A DNA stretch of 64,000 nt from Thauera sedimentorum (GTDB lineage Bacteria; Pseudomonadota; Gammaproteobacteria; Burkholderiales; Rhodocyclaceae). A program made the translations under genes and the position numbers. This document shows, piece after piece, positions 1-8,598 of this stretch. Each line of letters begins with the position of its first letter. Position 1 is the stretch's first letter. The DNA lies in NCBI RefSeq assembly GCF_014489115.1, contig NZ_JACTAH010000002.1, forward strand, positions 868,001 through 932,000. Reading direction: 5' to 3'. The notes below the pieces were generated by a model, which saw only the letters and a program-made list of their open reading frames with translations, ran no database searches and was not told where the DNA came from.

Positions 1-603
1 GCGGCGCTGTTTTCCGCCACCAAGGTGTGGACCCCGGGCGGGTGGATGGGGGAGCGGCAGATGGCGCGCTCGCTGGAATTGTGGGGCGTGCCGCGCTTCG
101 ACCTGATGCAGGTGCACAACCTGCTGGACTGGGAGACCCACCTGCCCACCCTGCGGCGGATGAAGGCCGAGGGCGCGGTGCGCTACATCGGCATCACCAC
201 CTCGCACGGGCGCCGGCACCAGGACTTTGCCGCGCTGATGCGCAGCGAGCCGCTCGACTTCGTGCAGTTCACCTACAGCATCGCCCGCCGTGAGGCCGAG
301 GCCCGCCTGCTGCCGCTGGCCGCCGAGCGCGGCTGCGCAGTGATCGTGAACCGCCCCTTCGACGGCGGCGGGCTGTTCCACCGCGTGCGCGGCCGGCCGC
401 TGCGCGGCTATGCCGCGGAGATCGGCTGCACGAACTGGGCGCAGGTCTTCCTCAAGTTCGTGATCTCGCATCCGGCGGTTACCTGCGCCATTCCGGCCAC
501 CTCGCAGCCGGCGCACATGCGCGAGAACATGGGGGCGCTCCGCGGGCCGATGCCGGATGCGGCGCTGCGCCGGCGCATGGCGGATGAGTTTGACCGCCTG
601 TGA
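1..603 (+). CDS. Aldo/keto reductase, C-terminal part (truncated by window edge)
   Basis: The frame is open from base 1, so the N-terminus lies outside; about 200 residues are visible. The fragment reads like the second half of an aldo/keto reductase TIM barrel: FDLMQVHN, then a helix ending in GAVRYIGITTSH, then DFVQFTYSI and a late AIPATSQPAHMRENM segment, the usual place for NADPH contacts in the family. Substrate cannot be read from this. The next gene is a convergent AraC-type regulator 50 bases away, so the two need not be linked in function. The family call is fairly safe; the reaction is unknown. Confidence 0.75.
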   Translation, partial: AALFSATKVWTPGGWMGERQMARSLELWGVPRFDLMQVHNLLDWETHLPTLRRMKAEGAVRYIGITTSHGRRHQDFAALMRSEPLDFVQFTYSIARREAEARLLPLAAERGCAVIVNRPFDGGGLFHRVRGRPLRGYAAEIGCTNWAQVFLKFVISHPAVTCAIPATSQPAHMRENMGALRGPMPDAALRRRMADEFDRL

Positions 604-652
604 GTGATCGCCTGTGAGTGAGCGCCCGTGAGCGCGGGCGTCAGCGCGGGCG

Positions 653-1702
653 TCAGCGCGGGCGCGGGTTGTCGGCCCCCGCTGCGCGGCGCTTGCGGTA
701 GGCGCCGGGCGGGCTGCCGGTCCATTGCTTGAAGGCGCGGTTGAAGGTGGCCGGATCGTCGAAGCCCAGGCTGGCGCCTATGGTGGCGATGGGCTGGTCG
801 GTGCGTGAGATGCGGGCGATGGCGATGTCGCGCCGCAGGGCGTCCTTGACCGCCTGGAAGCCGGTGCCTTCCTGGGCTAGGTGGCGCGCCAGGGTGCGCG
901 GCGAGATGTGCAGGGCGCGGGCGACGTCCTCGACGGTGGGGGCGTCGGCCAGCTGGGCTTCGAGCAGTTCGCGCACGCGGTGGGTCATCAGCCGTTTGCC
1001 GCCGGTGACGTAGATCCAGTCGGTGGGGGCGTTGCGCAGGAAGGCCGAGAGCGCGGCCTTGTCCTGGCGGATGGGCGCGTCGAGCAGGGCGGAGTCGAGG
1101 TGGAAGGCGGTCACCGGGGCGTTGAAGTGCGCCGGCGCGGGGTAGATGTGCATGTACTCGGCGGCGTAGGGCGGCGGCGGGTAGGCCAGGTCCAGGCGGG
1201 CGAAGGCGATGCGCCGGTCGACCATCCACGAGGCCACGCCCTGCACCAGCATGAGCATGGTCTCCAGGATCAGCTCGCGCGCCGGCCCGAGGGCGACGTG
1301 CTCGACCAGGGCGATGCGGGTCAGCGCGCCCTCCTGCGACATGACGAAGTGCATGTCGTCGATCACCAGGCGGAAGAACCAGCAGAAGCGGTGCATGGCC
1401 ACCCGCAGGTTGGCCGCATCCAGCATGCCCAGGCAGAGGAACTTGAGCGTGCCGCCGCGCAGGGGGCGGGAGAAGTAGCCGGGCGTCTCGTCGTCCAGTT
1501 CCACCGCGAGCAGGCGATAGACGTGGGCGAACTGTTCCACGGTGACCCGCGCGGTGTCCTGCTGCAGCAGCGCGGGGGCGATGCCGGCGCGCTGCATGCA
1601 GGCCAGCGCGCGCGTGCGGCGCTCGTCGCCCAGGCGCAGCAGCAGGTCGCCGACGAAGCGGATCGGTAGCGTGGCGGAGCGGGCGCCGAGGTTTTCGTGC
1701 AT
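653..1702 (-). CDS. AraC-family transcriptional regulator
   Basis: A 349-residue protein with the two-part layout of the OruR/ArgR-like AraC subgroup: residues about 20-210 resemble the arabinose-binding-like sensor domain (PF12625 type), and about 245-345 hold two helix-turn-helix motifs with VEDVARALHISPRTLARHL and the second-helix signature IATIGASLGFDDPATFNRAF, ending in SPPGAYRKR. It is transcribed away from the transporter/beta-oxidation operon starting at 1929, with 226 bases and two inverted repeats between them. That is the usual arrangement for a local activator, so it may control that operon; this is inference. Confidence 0.85.
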   Translation of the reverse strand: MHENLGARSATLPIRFVGDLLLRLGDERRTRALACMQRAGIAPALLQQDTARVTVEQFAHVYRLLAVELDDETPGYFSRPLRGGTLKFLCLGMLDAANLRVAMHRFCWFFRLVIDDMHFVMSQEGALTRIALVEHVALGPARELILETMLMLVQGVASWMVDRRIAFARLDLAYPPPPYAAEYMHIYPAPAHFNAPVTAFHLDSALLDAPIRQDKAALSAFLRNAPTDWIYVTGGKRLMTHRVRELLEAQLADAPTVEDVARALHISPRTLARHLAQEGTGFQAVKDALRRDIAIARISRTDQPIATIGASLGFDDPATFNRAFKQWTGSPPGAYRKRRAAGADNPRPR

Positions 1703-1801
1703 TGCAGATCCCGGTTTGCAACATGGCAGGAAATGCCAAGTTTTAGGCGGCTTCTGTCATCCACATCGCCGCCCGTACTGCCTAGTATGGAGCGCAAGTT
1801 A

Positions 1802-1834
1802 CTGCCGCAGCGCGAGTTTTTTGCAGTGCGGCAG
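1802..1834. promoter_or_regulatory. Inverted repeat CTGCCGCA...TGCGGCAG
   Basis: CTGCCGCA at 1802-1809 is repeated in reverse complement as TGCGGCAG at 1827-1834, with a 17-base spacer. It lies between the AraC-type gene and the importer operon and may be an operator for one of them. No regulator match is known to me. Confidence 0.35.
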
Positions 1835-1853
1835 AAACAGAGAATTTTCCTGT

Positions 1854-1869
1854 TGCCACGCCAGTGGCA
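1854..1869. promoter_or_regulatory. Perfect short palindrome TGCCAC-N4-GTGGCA
   Basis: Six-base arms around GCCA, 48 bases upstream of the GGAGGAG ribosome site of the first importer gene. It could be an operator or a leader hairpin. Confidence 0.3.
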
Positions 1870-1928
1870 GCGAAAGCACAGCATAACCCACGGGGCCCGT
1901 GAAGAGGCGCCGGGGCGGAGGAGACGAA

Positions 1929-2771
1929 GTGCATCCAGGAAAGGTCAACCCGATCCTCGAGGTCGAGGGGCTGACGCTGGCGTTTGGCGGGGTACGTGCG
2001 CTGAACGACGTCGGCTTCGAAGTGGCACCGGGGTCGATCACCACCATCATCGGGCCGAACGGCGCGGGCAAGACCTCGCTGTTCAACACCATCTCGGGTT
2101 TCTACAAGCCGTCCACCGGGCGCATCCGCTTCCAGGGCGAGGACATCACCCGGGTGAGCCCGCCCGAGCGCGCCAGGCTGGGCCTGGCGCGCAGCTTCCA
2201 GAACATTGCGCTGTTCCGCGGCATGACCGTGCTGGACAACATCAAGCTCGGCCGCCACGCCCATCTGCGCACCAACGTGTTCGACGCGCTGTTCTATCTG
2301 GGGCGGGCGCGCCGCGAGGAGATGCGCCTGCGCCAGGAGGTGGAGGAACGCATCATCGACTTCCTGGAGATCGACCACATCCGCCACATGCCGGTGTCGG
2401 TGCTCTCCTACGGCCTGCAGAAGCGCGTGGAGATGGCGCGCGCGCTGGCCATGCGCCCCAAGGTGCTGATGCTCGACGAGCCGGTCGCCGGCATGAACCG
2501 CGAGGAAACCGAGGACATGGCGCGCTTCATCCTCGACGTGCGCGAGGAGTGGGGCGTGACCGTGCTGATGGTGGAGCACGACATGGGCATGGTCATGGAC
2601 CTCTCCGACCACGTGGTGGTGCTCAACTTCGGCCAGGTGATCGCCGACGGCACGCCGGCCGAGGTGCAGGCCAACCCGGAGGTGATCAAGGCCTACCTGG
2701 GCTCGGGCGACGTGTCCGAACTGCGGCAGCGCCTGCACAAGCATGCGCCGGCGATGGCGGCGGGGGTGTGA
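1929..2771 (+). CDS. Branched-chain-amino-acid-type ABC importer, ATPase (LivG-like)
   Basis: An ATPase that would energise import of a small carboxylate or amino acid. Visible motifs are Walker A GPNGAGKTSL, a signature-region LSYGLQKRVEMARAL, Walker B VLMLDEPVAGMN and the switch His in MVEHDMGMV. The LivG type is suggested by the long insert between Walker A and signature (LGRHAHLRTNVFDALFY). The GTG start at 1929 is chosen because GGAGGAG sits at 1917-1923, five bases upstream; an in-frame GTG at 1899 would add ten residues without a good ribosome site. It is the first gene of a long operon: permeases, binding protein and second ATPase follow directly. Confidence 0.9.
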   Translation: MHPGKVNPILEVEGLTLAFGGVRALNDVGFEVAPGSITTIIGPNGAGKTSLFNTISGFYKPSTGRIRFQGEDITRVSPPERARLGLARSFQNIALFRGMTVLDNIKLGRHAHLRTNVFDALFYLGRARREEMRLRQEVEERIIDFLEIDHIRHMPVSVLSYGLQKRVEMARALAMRPKVLMLDEPVAGMNREETEDMARFILDVREEWGVTVLMVEHDMGMVMDLSDHVVVLNFGQVIADGTPAEVQANPEVIKAYLGSGDVSELRQRLHKHAPAMAAGV

Positions 2772-2773
2772 GC

Positions 2774-3658
2774 ATGGACTTCGACTGGCTGTACCTGGCG
2801 GAAATCGTGCTGGCCGGGTTGGGCTCCGGCGGGCTGTACGCGCTGACCGCGCTGGCTTTCGTGATGATCTACAAGGCCACCCGGGTGGTGAACCTGGCCA
2901 TCGGCGAGATGCTGATGATCGGCGCCTACCTGTGCTTCGGCCTGGCCACCAGCTTCAACCTGCCGATGTGGCTGGCCATCCTGGTGGCGGTGATCGGCAG
3001 CGGCGCGGCCGGCGCCTTGCTGGAGCGGGTGGCCATCCGCCCGATGCTGGGCGAGTCGCCGATCTCGGTGTTCATGGTCACCGTGGGTCTGGCCTCCATC
3101 CTGGTGGGCGTGGTCGAGCTGATCTGGACCTCGGAGCCGCGCCGCCTGCCGGAGTTCATGCCCGACGACCCGGTGATGATCGGCGAGGCCTTCGTGCCGC
3201 CCAAGGTGTTCTACGGCTTCCTGGTGGCGGCGGCGCTGATCGGCGTGGCGCTGGCGGTGTTCCGCTTCTGGCGCGGCGGGGTGGCGCTGCGCGCGACCGC
3301 CTCGGACCAGCAGGCGGCCTATTCGATGGGCATCAACGTGCCCAAGGTGTTCTCGCTGTCCTGGACGGTGGCGGCGATGATCGCGGCGATTGCCGGGGTG
3401 ATCGTCGGTGCGGTCGGCGGCATCTCCTCGACCATGGGGGTGTTCGGCCTGTCGGTGCTGGTGGTGGTCATCGTCGGCGGCCTGGACAGCGTGCTCGGCG
3501 CGCTGGTGGCGGGCATCTTCATCGGCGTGGTCGAGGCGCTGGCCAGCGGCTACATGGGCGGCGAATACAAGCTGCTCGCCACCTTCACGATCCTGATCGC
3601 GGTGCTGCTGGTCCGGCCCTACGGCCTGTTCGGCACCCATGAAATCGAGAGGCTGTAA
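2774..3658 (+). CDS. Branched-chain-type ABC importer, permease (LivH-like)
   Basis: A 294-residue inner-membrane permease, mostly hydrophobic helices, with the LivH-like N-terminus GLGSGGLYALTALAFVMIY and the conserved VVNLAIGEMLMIGAY stretch. A later GGLDSVLGALVAGIFIGVVE segment is typical of the family's coupling region. It starts two bases after the ATPase stop and its own stop shares a base with the next start (TAATG), so the subunits are translationally coupled. Confidence 0.9.
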   Translation: MDFDWLYLAEIVLAGLGSGGLYALTALAFVMIYKATRVVNLAIGEMLMIGAYLCFGLATSFNLPMWLAILVAVIGSGAAGALLERVAIRPMLGESPISVFMVTVGLASILVGVVELIWTSEPRRLPEFMPDDPVMIGEAFVPPKVFYGFLVAAALIGVALAVFRFWRGGVALRATASDQQAAYSMGINVPKVFSLSWTVAAMIAAIAGVIVGAVGGISSTMGVFGLSVLVVVIVGGLDSVLGALVAGIFIGVVEALASGYMGGEYKLLATFTILIAVLLVRPYGLFGTHEIERL

Positions 3659-4695
3659 TGCGTATCGGAACCGCACGCGCCACTTACCGGCACGACGAAG
3701 CGCTGTTCGACAGCCGCACCCAGTACTTCTGGCTGGCGGTGCTCGGCGTGGCCCTGCTCGTCTTCCCCTTCATGGCCGATGAATACTGGCTGTACCTGGC
3801 CTGCCTGGTGGCGGTGAACATCGCCAGCGCCACCGGGCTGAACATCCTCACCGGCTACACCGGCCTGGTGAGCCTGGGCCAGGCCGCCTTCATGGGCGTC
3901 GGCGCCTACACCGTTGCGGCCCTCGAACAGCAGTTCGGCAGCCCGGTGCTGCTCAACCTGCTGGCCGCCGGCGCGGTGGCCATGTTGGCCGGCGTGGTGG
4001 TGGGCCTGCCCTCGCTGCGGGTCAAGGGCCTGTACCTGGCCATCGCTACCATCGCGGCCTCGGTGATCCTGCACTTCGTGTTCGCCAACTGGCATTCGGT
4101 GACCGGCGGCCATGCCGGCATCACCGTGCCGCCGGCGGAGTTCTTCGGCGTGGCGCTGGACACCTCCTTCCGCCTGTACTGGCTGTTCGTGCCGCTCACC
4201 CTGCTGATGCTGCTGGGCGCGGCAAACCTGTTCCGCACCCGCATCGGGCGCGCCTTCATCGCCATCCGCGACCGCGACATCTCCGCCGAGGTGCTGGGCA
4301 TTCCGCTGCTGCGCTACAAGCTGCTGTCCTTCGGCCTGTCGTCCTTCTACGCCGGGGTGGCGGGCGGCATGTGGGCCTACTTCTTCCGCGTGGTCACGCC
4401 GGAGAGCTTCCCGCTGATCATGTCCATCTTCTTCCTCGCCGCAGTCATCGTCGGCGGCATGGGCACCATCCTGGGCGGCGTCCTCGGCGCGACCTTCATG
4501 ACCATGGTGCCCGAGGCCCTCAAGCTGGTGGTCGGCTGGCTGCCCTTCGCCGACGCCACCCTGGCGCTGTCGCCGGTGCGCACCATCGTGTTCGGCGCCC
4601 TGATCGTCGGTTTCCTGGTCTTCGAGCCACTCGGCCTGCAGGAAATCTGGCGGCGCATCCGACGCTTCTTCCATCTCTGGCCCTTCCGTGCCTGA
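3658..4695 (+). CDS. Branched-chain-type ABC importer, permease (LivM-like)
   Basis: A 345-residue second permease. After an N-terminal extension it has the LivM-like TGLNILTGYTGLVSLGQAAF segment, a LPSLRVKGLYLAIATIA helix region, and GRAFIAIRDRDISAEVLGI, the cytoplasmic loop that contacts the ATPases. It overlaps the upstream permease by one base and would form the heterodimeric pore with it. Confidence 0.9.
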   Translation: MRIGTARATYRHDEALFDSRTQYFWLAVLGVALLVFPFMADEYWLYLACLVAVNIASATGLNILTGYTGLVSLGQAAFMGVGAYTVAALEQQFGSPVLLNLLAAGAVAMLAGVVVGLPSLRVKGLYLAIATIAASVILHFVFANWHSVTGGHAGITVPPAEFFGVALDTSFRLYWLFVPLTLLMLLGAANLFRTRIGRAFIAIRDRDISAEVLGIPLLRYKLLSFGLSSFYAGVAGGMWAYFFRVVTPESFPLIMSIFFLAAVIVGGMGTILGGVLGATFMTMVPEALKLVVGWLPFADATLALSPVRTIVFGALIVGFLVFEPLGLQEIWRRIRRFFHLWPFRA

Positions 4696-4723
4696 GCACA
4701 ACAAACCCTAGGAGGAGACACCC

Positions 4724-5893
4724 ATGAAGACAACGAAGCTGAAGCGCTGGCTGGCCACTGCGGCCGCCGCCGCGGGCCTGGCCGCCATTGCGCCGGCGCA
4801 CGCCGTGGACAAGGAGATCGTCATCGGCGGCTCGATTCCGATGAGCGGCGTGTTCGCCTTTGCCGGCATCGGCATCCACGCCGGCATCCAGGACTACGTG
4901 AAGATGGTGAACGACGCCGGCGGCGTGGACGGCTACAAGCTGCGCTACGTGCCCGAGGACAGCGCCTACAAGGTGGACGTGTCGGTGGCCGCCTTCAAGA
5001 AGATCACCAGCCAGAACGCGGTGAACTTCTACTACGGCGACTCCACCGCCTTCAGCAAGACCATCAACCCGGAACTGGACCGCGCCGGCAGCATGATCAT
5101 GTCGGGGGCCTCCTTCGCCACCGAGCTGAACGACCCGCAGAAGTATCCCTACCAGTTCATCGCCGGCCCGGACTACACCGAGATGTTCGGCATCCTGCTG
5201 CGCCACATCGCCAAGGAGAAGCCGGGCGCCAAGGTGGCCTTCATCTACTCGGACACCGAGTTCGGCCGCGACCCGATCGAGAGCAGCCGCGCGGCGGCCG
5301 AGAAGCTCGGCCTGAAGATGGCGGTGGAGATCATGACCCCGCCGGGGGCGGTGGACGTGTCCACCGAGATCGCCAAGCTGCGCCGCGCGCGGCCGGACTA
5401 CACGATCTTCCACGGCTACATCCTGGGGCCGATCCCGGAGTTCATCGGCCAGGCGCGCAAGCTGGGCATGGACACCAAGTTCATGGGCACCTTCTGGACC
5501 ATGGACAACTCGACCGTGATGAAGATGGGCGAGGCGGCCGAGGGCTTCATGGGGGTGATGCCCTACCGCTACTACTACGACACCGAGGCCGCGCCGATGC
5601 TGGAGAAGATCCGCACGATGCGCCCGGAGTACCAGTCGGTGCCCTACATCCAGGGTTTCCTGTCGGCCATGCTGTACACCGAGTCGGCGCGCCGCACGCT
5701 GGCGGCCGGCAAGCCGATGACCGCGGCCAACCTGAAGGCGGCGCTGAACTCCATCGAGAACTTCGACACCGGCGGGCTGATCGGCACCCCGATCACCATC
5801 CGCGGCAACTCGATCCCGGTCGGGCGCATCTACCGTGCGGACGTGAAGGCGGGCCGCATGGTGCCGGCTTCCGACTGGATCGTGCTGGAGTAA
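4724..5893 (+). CDS. ABC importer periplasmic binding protein (LivK-like)
   Basis: A 389-residue secreted protein. The first 27 residues form a signal peptide ending APAHAVDK. The mature part begins EIVIGGSIPMSGVFAFAGIG, the start typical of the type I periplasmic binding fold (Peripla_BP_6), and contains AFIYSDTEFGRDPIE in the hinge-side strand. An AGGAGG ribosome site precedes the ATG. The ligand is not evident; in this operon it is more likely an organic acid fed to the adjacent CoA ligases than leucine, but that is inference. Confidence 0.9.
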   Translation: MKTTKLKRWLATAAAAAGLAAIAPAHAVDKEIVIGGSIPMSGVFAFAGIGIHAGIQDYVKMVNDAGGVDGYKLRYVPEDSAYKVDVSVAAFKKITSQNAVNFYYGDSTAFSKTINPELDRAGSMIMSGASFATELNDPQKYPYQFIAGPDYTEMFGILLRHIAKEKPGAKVAFIYSDTEFGRDPIESSRAAAEKLGLKMAVEIMTPPGAVDVSTEIAKLRRARPDYTIFHGYILGPIPEFIGQARKLGMDTKFMGTFWTMDNSTVMKMGEAAEGFMGVMPYRYYYDTEAAPMLEKIRTMRPEYQSVPYIQGFLSAMLYTESARRTLAAGKPMTAANLKAALNSIENFDTGGLIGTPITIRGNSIPVGRIYRADVKAGRMVPASDWIVLE

Positions 5894-5900
5894 GGCGGGC

Positions 5901-6764
5901 ATGAACGTGGCCGATGCCGCGCTCGGGGCGGTGCTAGCCGCCGCCCCGCAGGCGCCTGCGGATGCGGTCCTCGAGGTGAACAACATCGAGGTCATCTACA
6001 ACAAGGCGGTGCAGGTGCTGCGCGGGCTGTCGCTGACCGTGCCGCGCGGCAGCATCGTCGCGCTGCTGGGTTCCAACGGCGCGGGCAAGAGCACCACGCT
6101 GAAGACCGTCTCCGGCCTGCTCGGGCTGGAGAACGGCGAGCTGACCCGCGGCGAGGTGCGCTTCGACGGCCAGCCGGTGGGCGCGCTGCGCCCGCACGAG
6201 CTGGTGCGCGCCGGGCTCTTCCACGTGATGGAGGGGCGCCGGGTGTTCGAGGACCTGACCGTGGAGGAGAACCTGGTATCGGCCACCTACGCGCTCACCG
6301 GTCGCGTCGAGCGTGTGAAGCCCGACTTCGATCTGGTGTACGAGTACTTCCCGCGTCTCTTCGAGCGCCGCAACGGCCTGGCCGGCTATCTGTCCGGCGG
6401 AGAGCAGCAGATGCTCGCCATCGGCCGCGCGCTGATCGCCCGGCCCAAGCTGATCCTGCTGGACGAACCCTCGCTGGGCCTCGCGCCGCTGCTGGTGGAG
6501 AACATCTTCGAGATCATCGCGCGCATCAACGCCGAGCAGAAGGTTTCCATGCTGCTGGTGGAGCAGAACGCCTCGGTGGCGCTGGCGGTGGCCCATTACG
6601 GCTACATCATGGAGACCGGCAAGGTGGTCACCGACGGGCCGGCCGAGAAGCTGGCCGCGGACGACGACGTGCGCGAGTTCTACCTCGGCGTCGGGGGCGG
6701 GGGCGAGACCAAGAGCTTCCGCGACATCAAGCACTACAAGCGCCGCAAGCGCTGGCTGTCCTGA
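5901..6764 (+). CDS. Branched-chain-type ABC importer, second ATPase (LivF-like)
   Basis: A 287-residue ATPase with Walker A GSNGAGKSTTLKT, signature LSGGEQQMLAIGRAL, Walker B LILLDEPSLGLAP and LVEQNASVALAVA, the LivF-type ending. The N-terminus carries about 20 extra residues before LEVNNIEVIYN. The C-terminus ends in a basic tail (KHYKRRKRWLS). It completes the importer and is followed one base after its stop by a CoA ligase gene, linking uptake to activation. Confidence 0.9.
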   Translation: MNVADAALGAVLAAAPQAPADAVLEVNNIEVIYNKAVQVLRGLSLTVPRGSIVALLGSNGAGKSTTLKTVSGLLGLENGELTRGEVRFDGQPVGALRPHELVRAGLFHVMEGRRVFEDLTVEENLVSATYALTGRVERVKPDFDLVYEYFPRLFERRNGLAGYLSGGEQQMLAIGRALIARPKLILLDEPSLGLAPLLVENIFEIIARINAEQKVSMLLVEQNASVALAVAHYGYIMETGKVVTDGPAEKLAADDDVREFYLGVGGGGETKSFRDIKHYKRRKRWLS

Positions 6765-6765
6765 C

Positions 6766-8598
6766 ATGCATACCAATCCGCTACCTCCGCTCACCCTGCC
6801 GCAGATGCTGCGCGAGCAGGCCCGCCGCAACCCGGCGCGCACCGCCATCCGCCAGAAGGATTTCGGCATCTGGCAGGCGATCAGCTGGGAGTCCTATTAC
6901 CGCCGCGCCAGCCACGTCGGCCTGGGCTTGCGCGCGCTCGGCCTGTCGCCCGGCGGCCACGTCGGTGTGCTCGCCGAGAACCGCATCGAGTGGGTGCTTA
7001 CGCAGATGGGCGCCGGCCTGGTCGGCGGCGTCACCGTGGGCGTCTATCCCACCAGCCCGGCGCCCGAAGTGGCCTACGTGCTCAACCATGCCGACGTCGA
7101 ACTGGTGGTGTGCGAGGACCAGGAGCAGACCGACAAGGTGGTGGAGGCGCTCGACCAGCTGCCCCACCTCAGGCGAATCGTGGTGATGGAGACCAAGGGC
7201 CTGCGCAACGTGGACGAGCGCGTGCGCGACCGGGTGATCTCCTTCGAGGAGCTGGAGCGCATCGGCGTGGAGCACGAGGCCACCCACCGCCACCTGATCG
7301 ACGAGACGCTGGCCGCGCAGACCCTGGAGCAGGTCGGCCTGATGATCTACACCTCCGGCTCCACCGGCAAGCCCAAGGGGGCGATGATCAGCTACGCCAA
7401 CATCCGCGGCGTGGCGCCGGGCATCATCGACCGCCTGGGGCTGGATGCCGATACCAGCCACCTGTCCTACCTGCCGCTGTGCCACGTGGCCGAGCAGATG
7501 CTCACCACCTTCACCCCGGTCTATCTCGGCTCCACGGTGAGCTTCGGCGAGTCGATCCGCACCGTGCAGGAGGACCTGCGCGAGATCGCCCCGTCGATGT
7601 TCCTCGGCGTGCCGCGCATCTGGGAGAAGCTGCACTCGGCGATCAACATCAAGATGCTGGAGACCGGCCCGCTGCAGCGCTGGCTGTTCGCCCGTGCGCA
7701 GGCGGCCTGCGCGCCCTTCGCGCACAAGGCGCCGGCGCAGCGCAGCGTGGGCGAGCGGCTCACCTACGGCCTGTGGTACTGGCTCATCCTGCGCGCGCTG
7801 CAGAACTTCATCGGCCTGCGCCGGGCGAAGATCGCGCTCACCGGCGCCGCGCCCATCCCGCCCGCGGTGGTGGCCTTCTTCCGCACCCTGGGGGTGCCGC
7901 TGGTGGAGGTGTACGGCCTCACCGAATCCACCGGCATGATCACCGGCCAGCCGCCGGACGCGGTGCGCCTGGGCTCGGTGGGCCGCCCCATCCTCGGCGC
8001 CGACTACCGCATCGGCGAGCGCGGCGAACTGCTGATCCGCGGCGAGATGGTGTTCGCCGGCTACTACAAGAACCCCGAGGCCAGCGCCGAGACGGTGCGC
8101 GACGGCTGGCTGCACACCGGCGACGTGGTCGAGGAGCGCGACGGCCAGCTGCACATCGTCGACCGCCTGAAGGACATCATGATCACCGCCGGCGGCAAGA
8201 ACCTGACGCCCTCGGAGATCGAGAAGACGATGAAGGCCAGCCCCTACATCAAGGAGTGCATCGTCATCGCCGACGGGCGCAAGTTCGTCTCCGCGCTGAT
8301 CCAGATCGACTACGAGACGGTGGCCAAGTGGGCGGAAGGGCGGCGCATCGCCTTCACCCATTTCCGCTCGCTGGTCGAACACCCCGATGTGCGCGCGCTG
8401 ATCGACGCCGAGATCGCCCGCGGCAACGCCCAGCTCGCCCAGGTCTCGCACATCCGCCGCTTCCACCTGCTGACCAAGGAACTGGACCACGACGACGGCG
8501 AGGTCACCGCCACCATGAAGGTGCGCCGGTCGAGCATCTACAAGACCTACGCCGAGGTGATCGAAGCTATGTACTCAGGAGCCCCGTCCCATGCCTGA
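6766..8598 (+). CDS. AMP-forming long-chain-type acyl-CoA ligase
   Basis: A 610-residue adenylate-forming enzyme that would activate a carboxylic acid with ATP and CoA. It has the P-loop MIYTSGSTGKPKGAM near residue 196, VYGLTESTGMIT near 385, and the hinge region GDVVEERDGQLHIVDRLKD with a catalytic-lysine-type C-domain. Length and the long mid insert match FadD15/FAA-like ligases rather than short acetyl-CoA synthetases. It directly follows the importer and overlaps the crotonase gene by 8 bases. A substrate cannot be deduced from the sequence. Confidence 0.87.
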   Translation: MHTNPLPPLTLPQMLREQARRNPARTAIRQKDFGIWQAISWESYYRRASHVGLGLRALGLSPGGHVGVLAENRIEWVLTQMGAGLVGGVTVGVYPTSPAPEVAYVLNHADVELVVCEDQEQTDKVVEALDQLPHLRRIVVMETKGLRNVDERVRDRVISFEELERIGVEHEATHRHLIDETLAAQTLEQVGLMIYTSGSTGKPKGAMISYANIRGVAPGIIDRLGLDADTSHLSYLPLCHVAEQMLTTFTPVYLGSTVSFGESIRTVQEDLREIAPSMFLGVPRIWEKLHSAINIKMLETGPLQRWLFARAQAACAPFAHKAPAQRSVGERLTYGLWYWLILRALQNFIGLRRAKIALTGAAPIPPAVVAFFRTLGVPLVEVYGLTESTGMITGQPPDAVRLGSVGRPILGADYRIGERGELLIRGEMVFAGYYKNPEASAETVRDGWLHTGDVVEERDGQLHIVDRLKDIMITAGGKNLTPSEIEKTMKASPYIKECIVIADGRKFVSALIQIDYETVAKWAEGRRIAFTHFRSLVEHPDVRALIDAEIARGNAQLAQVSHIRRFHLLTKELDHDDGEVTATMKVRRSSIYKTYAEVIEAMYSGAPSHA

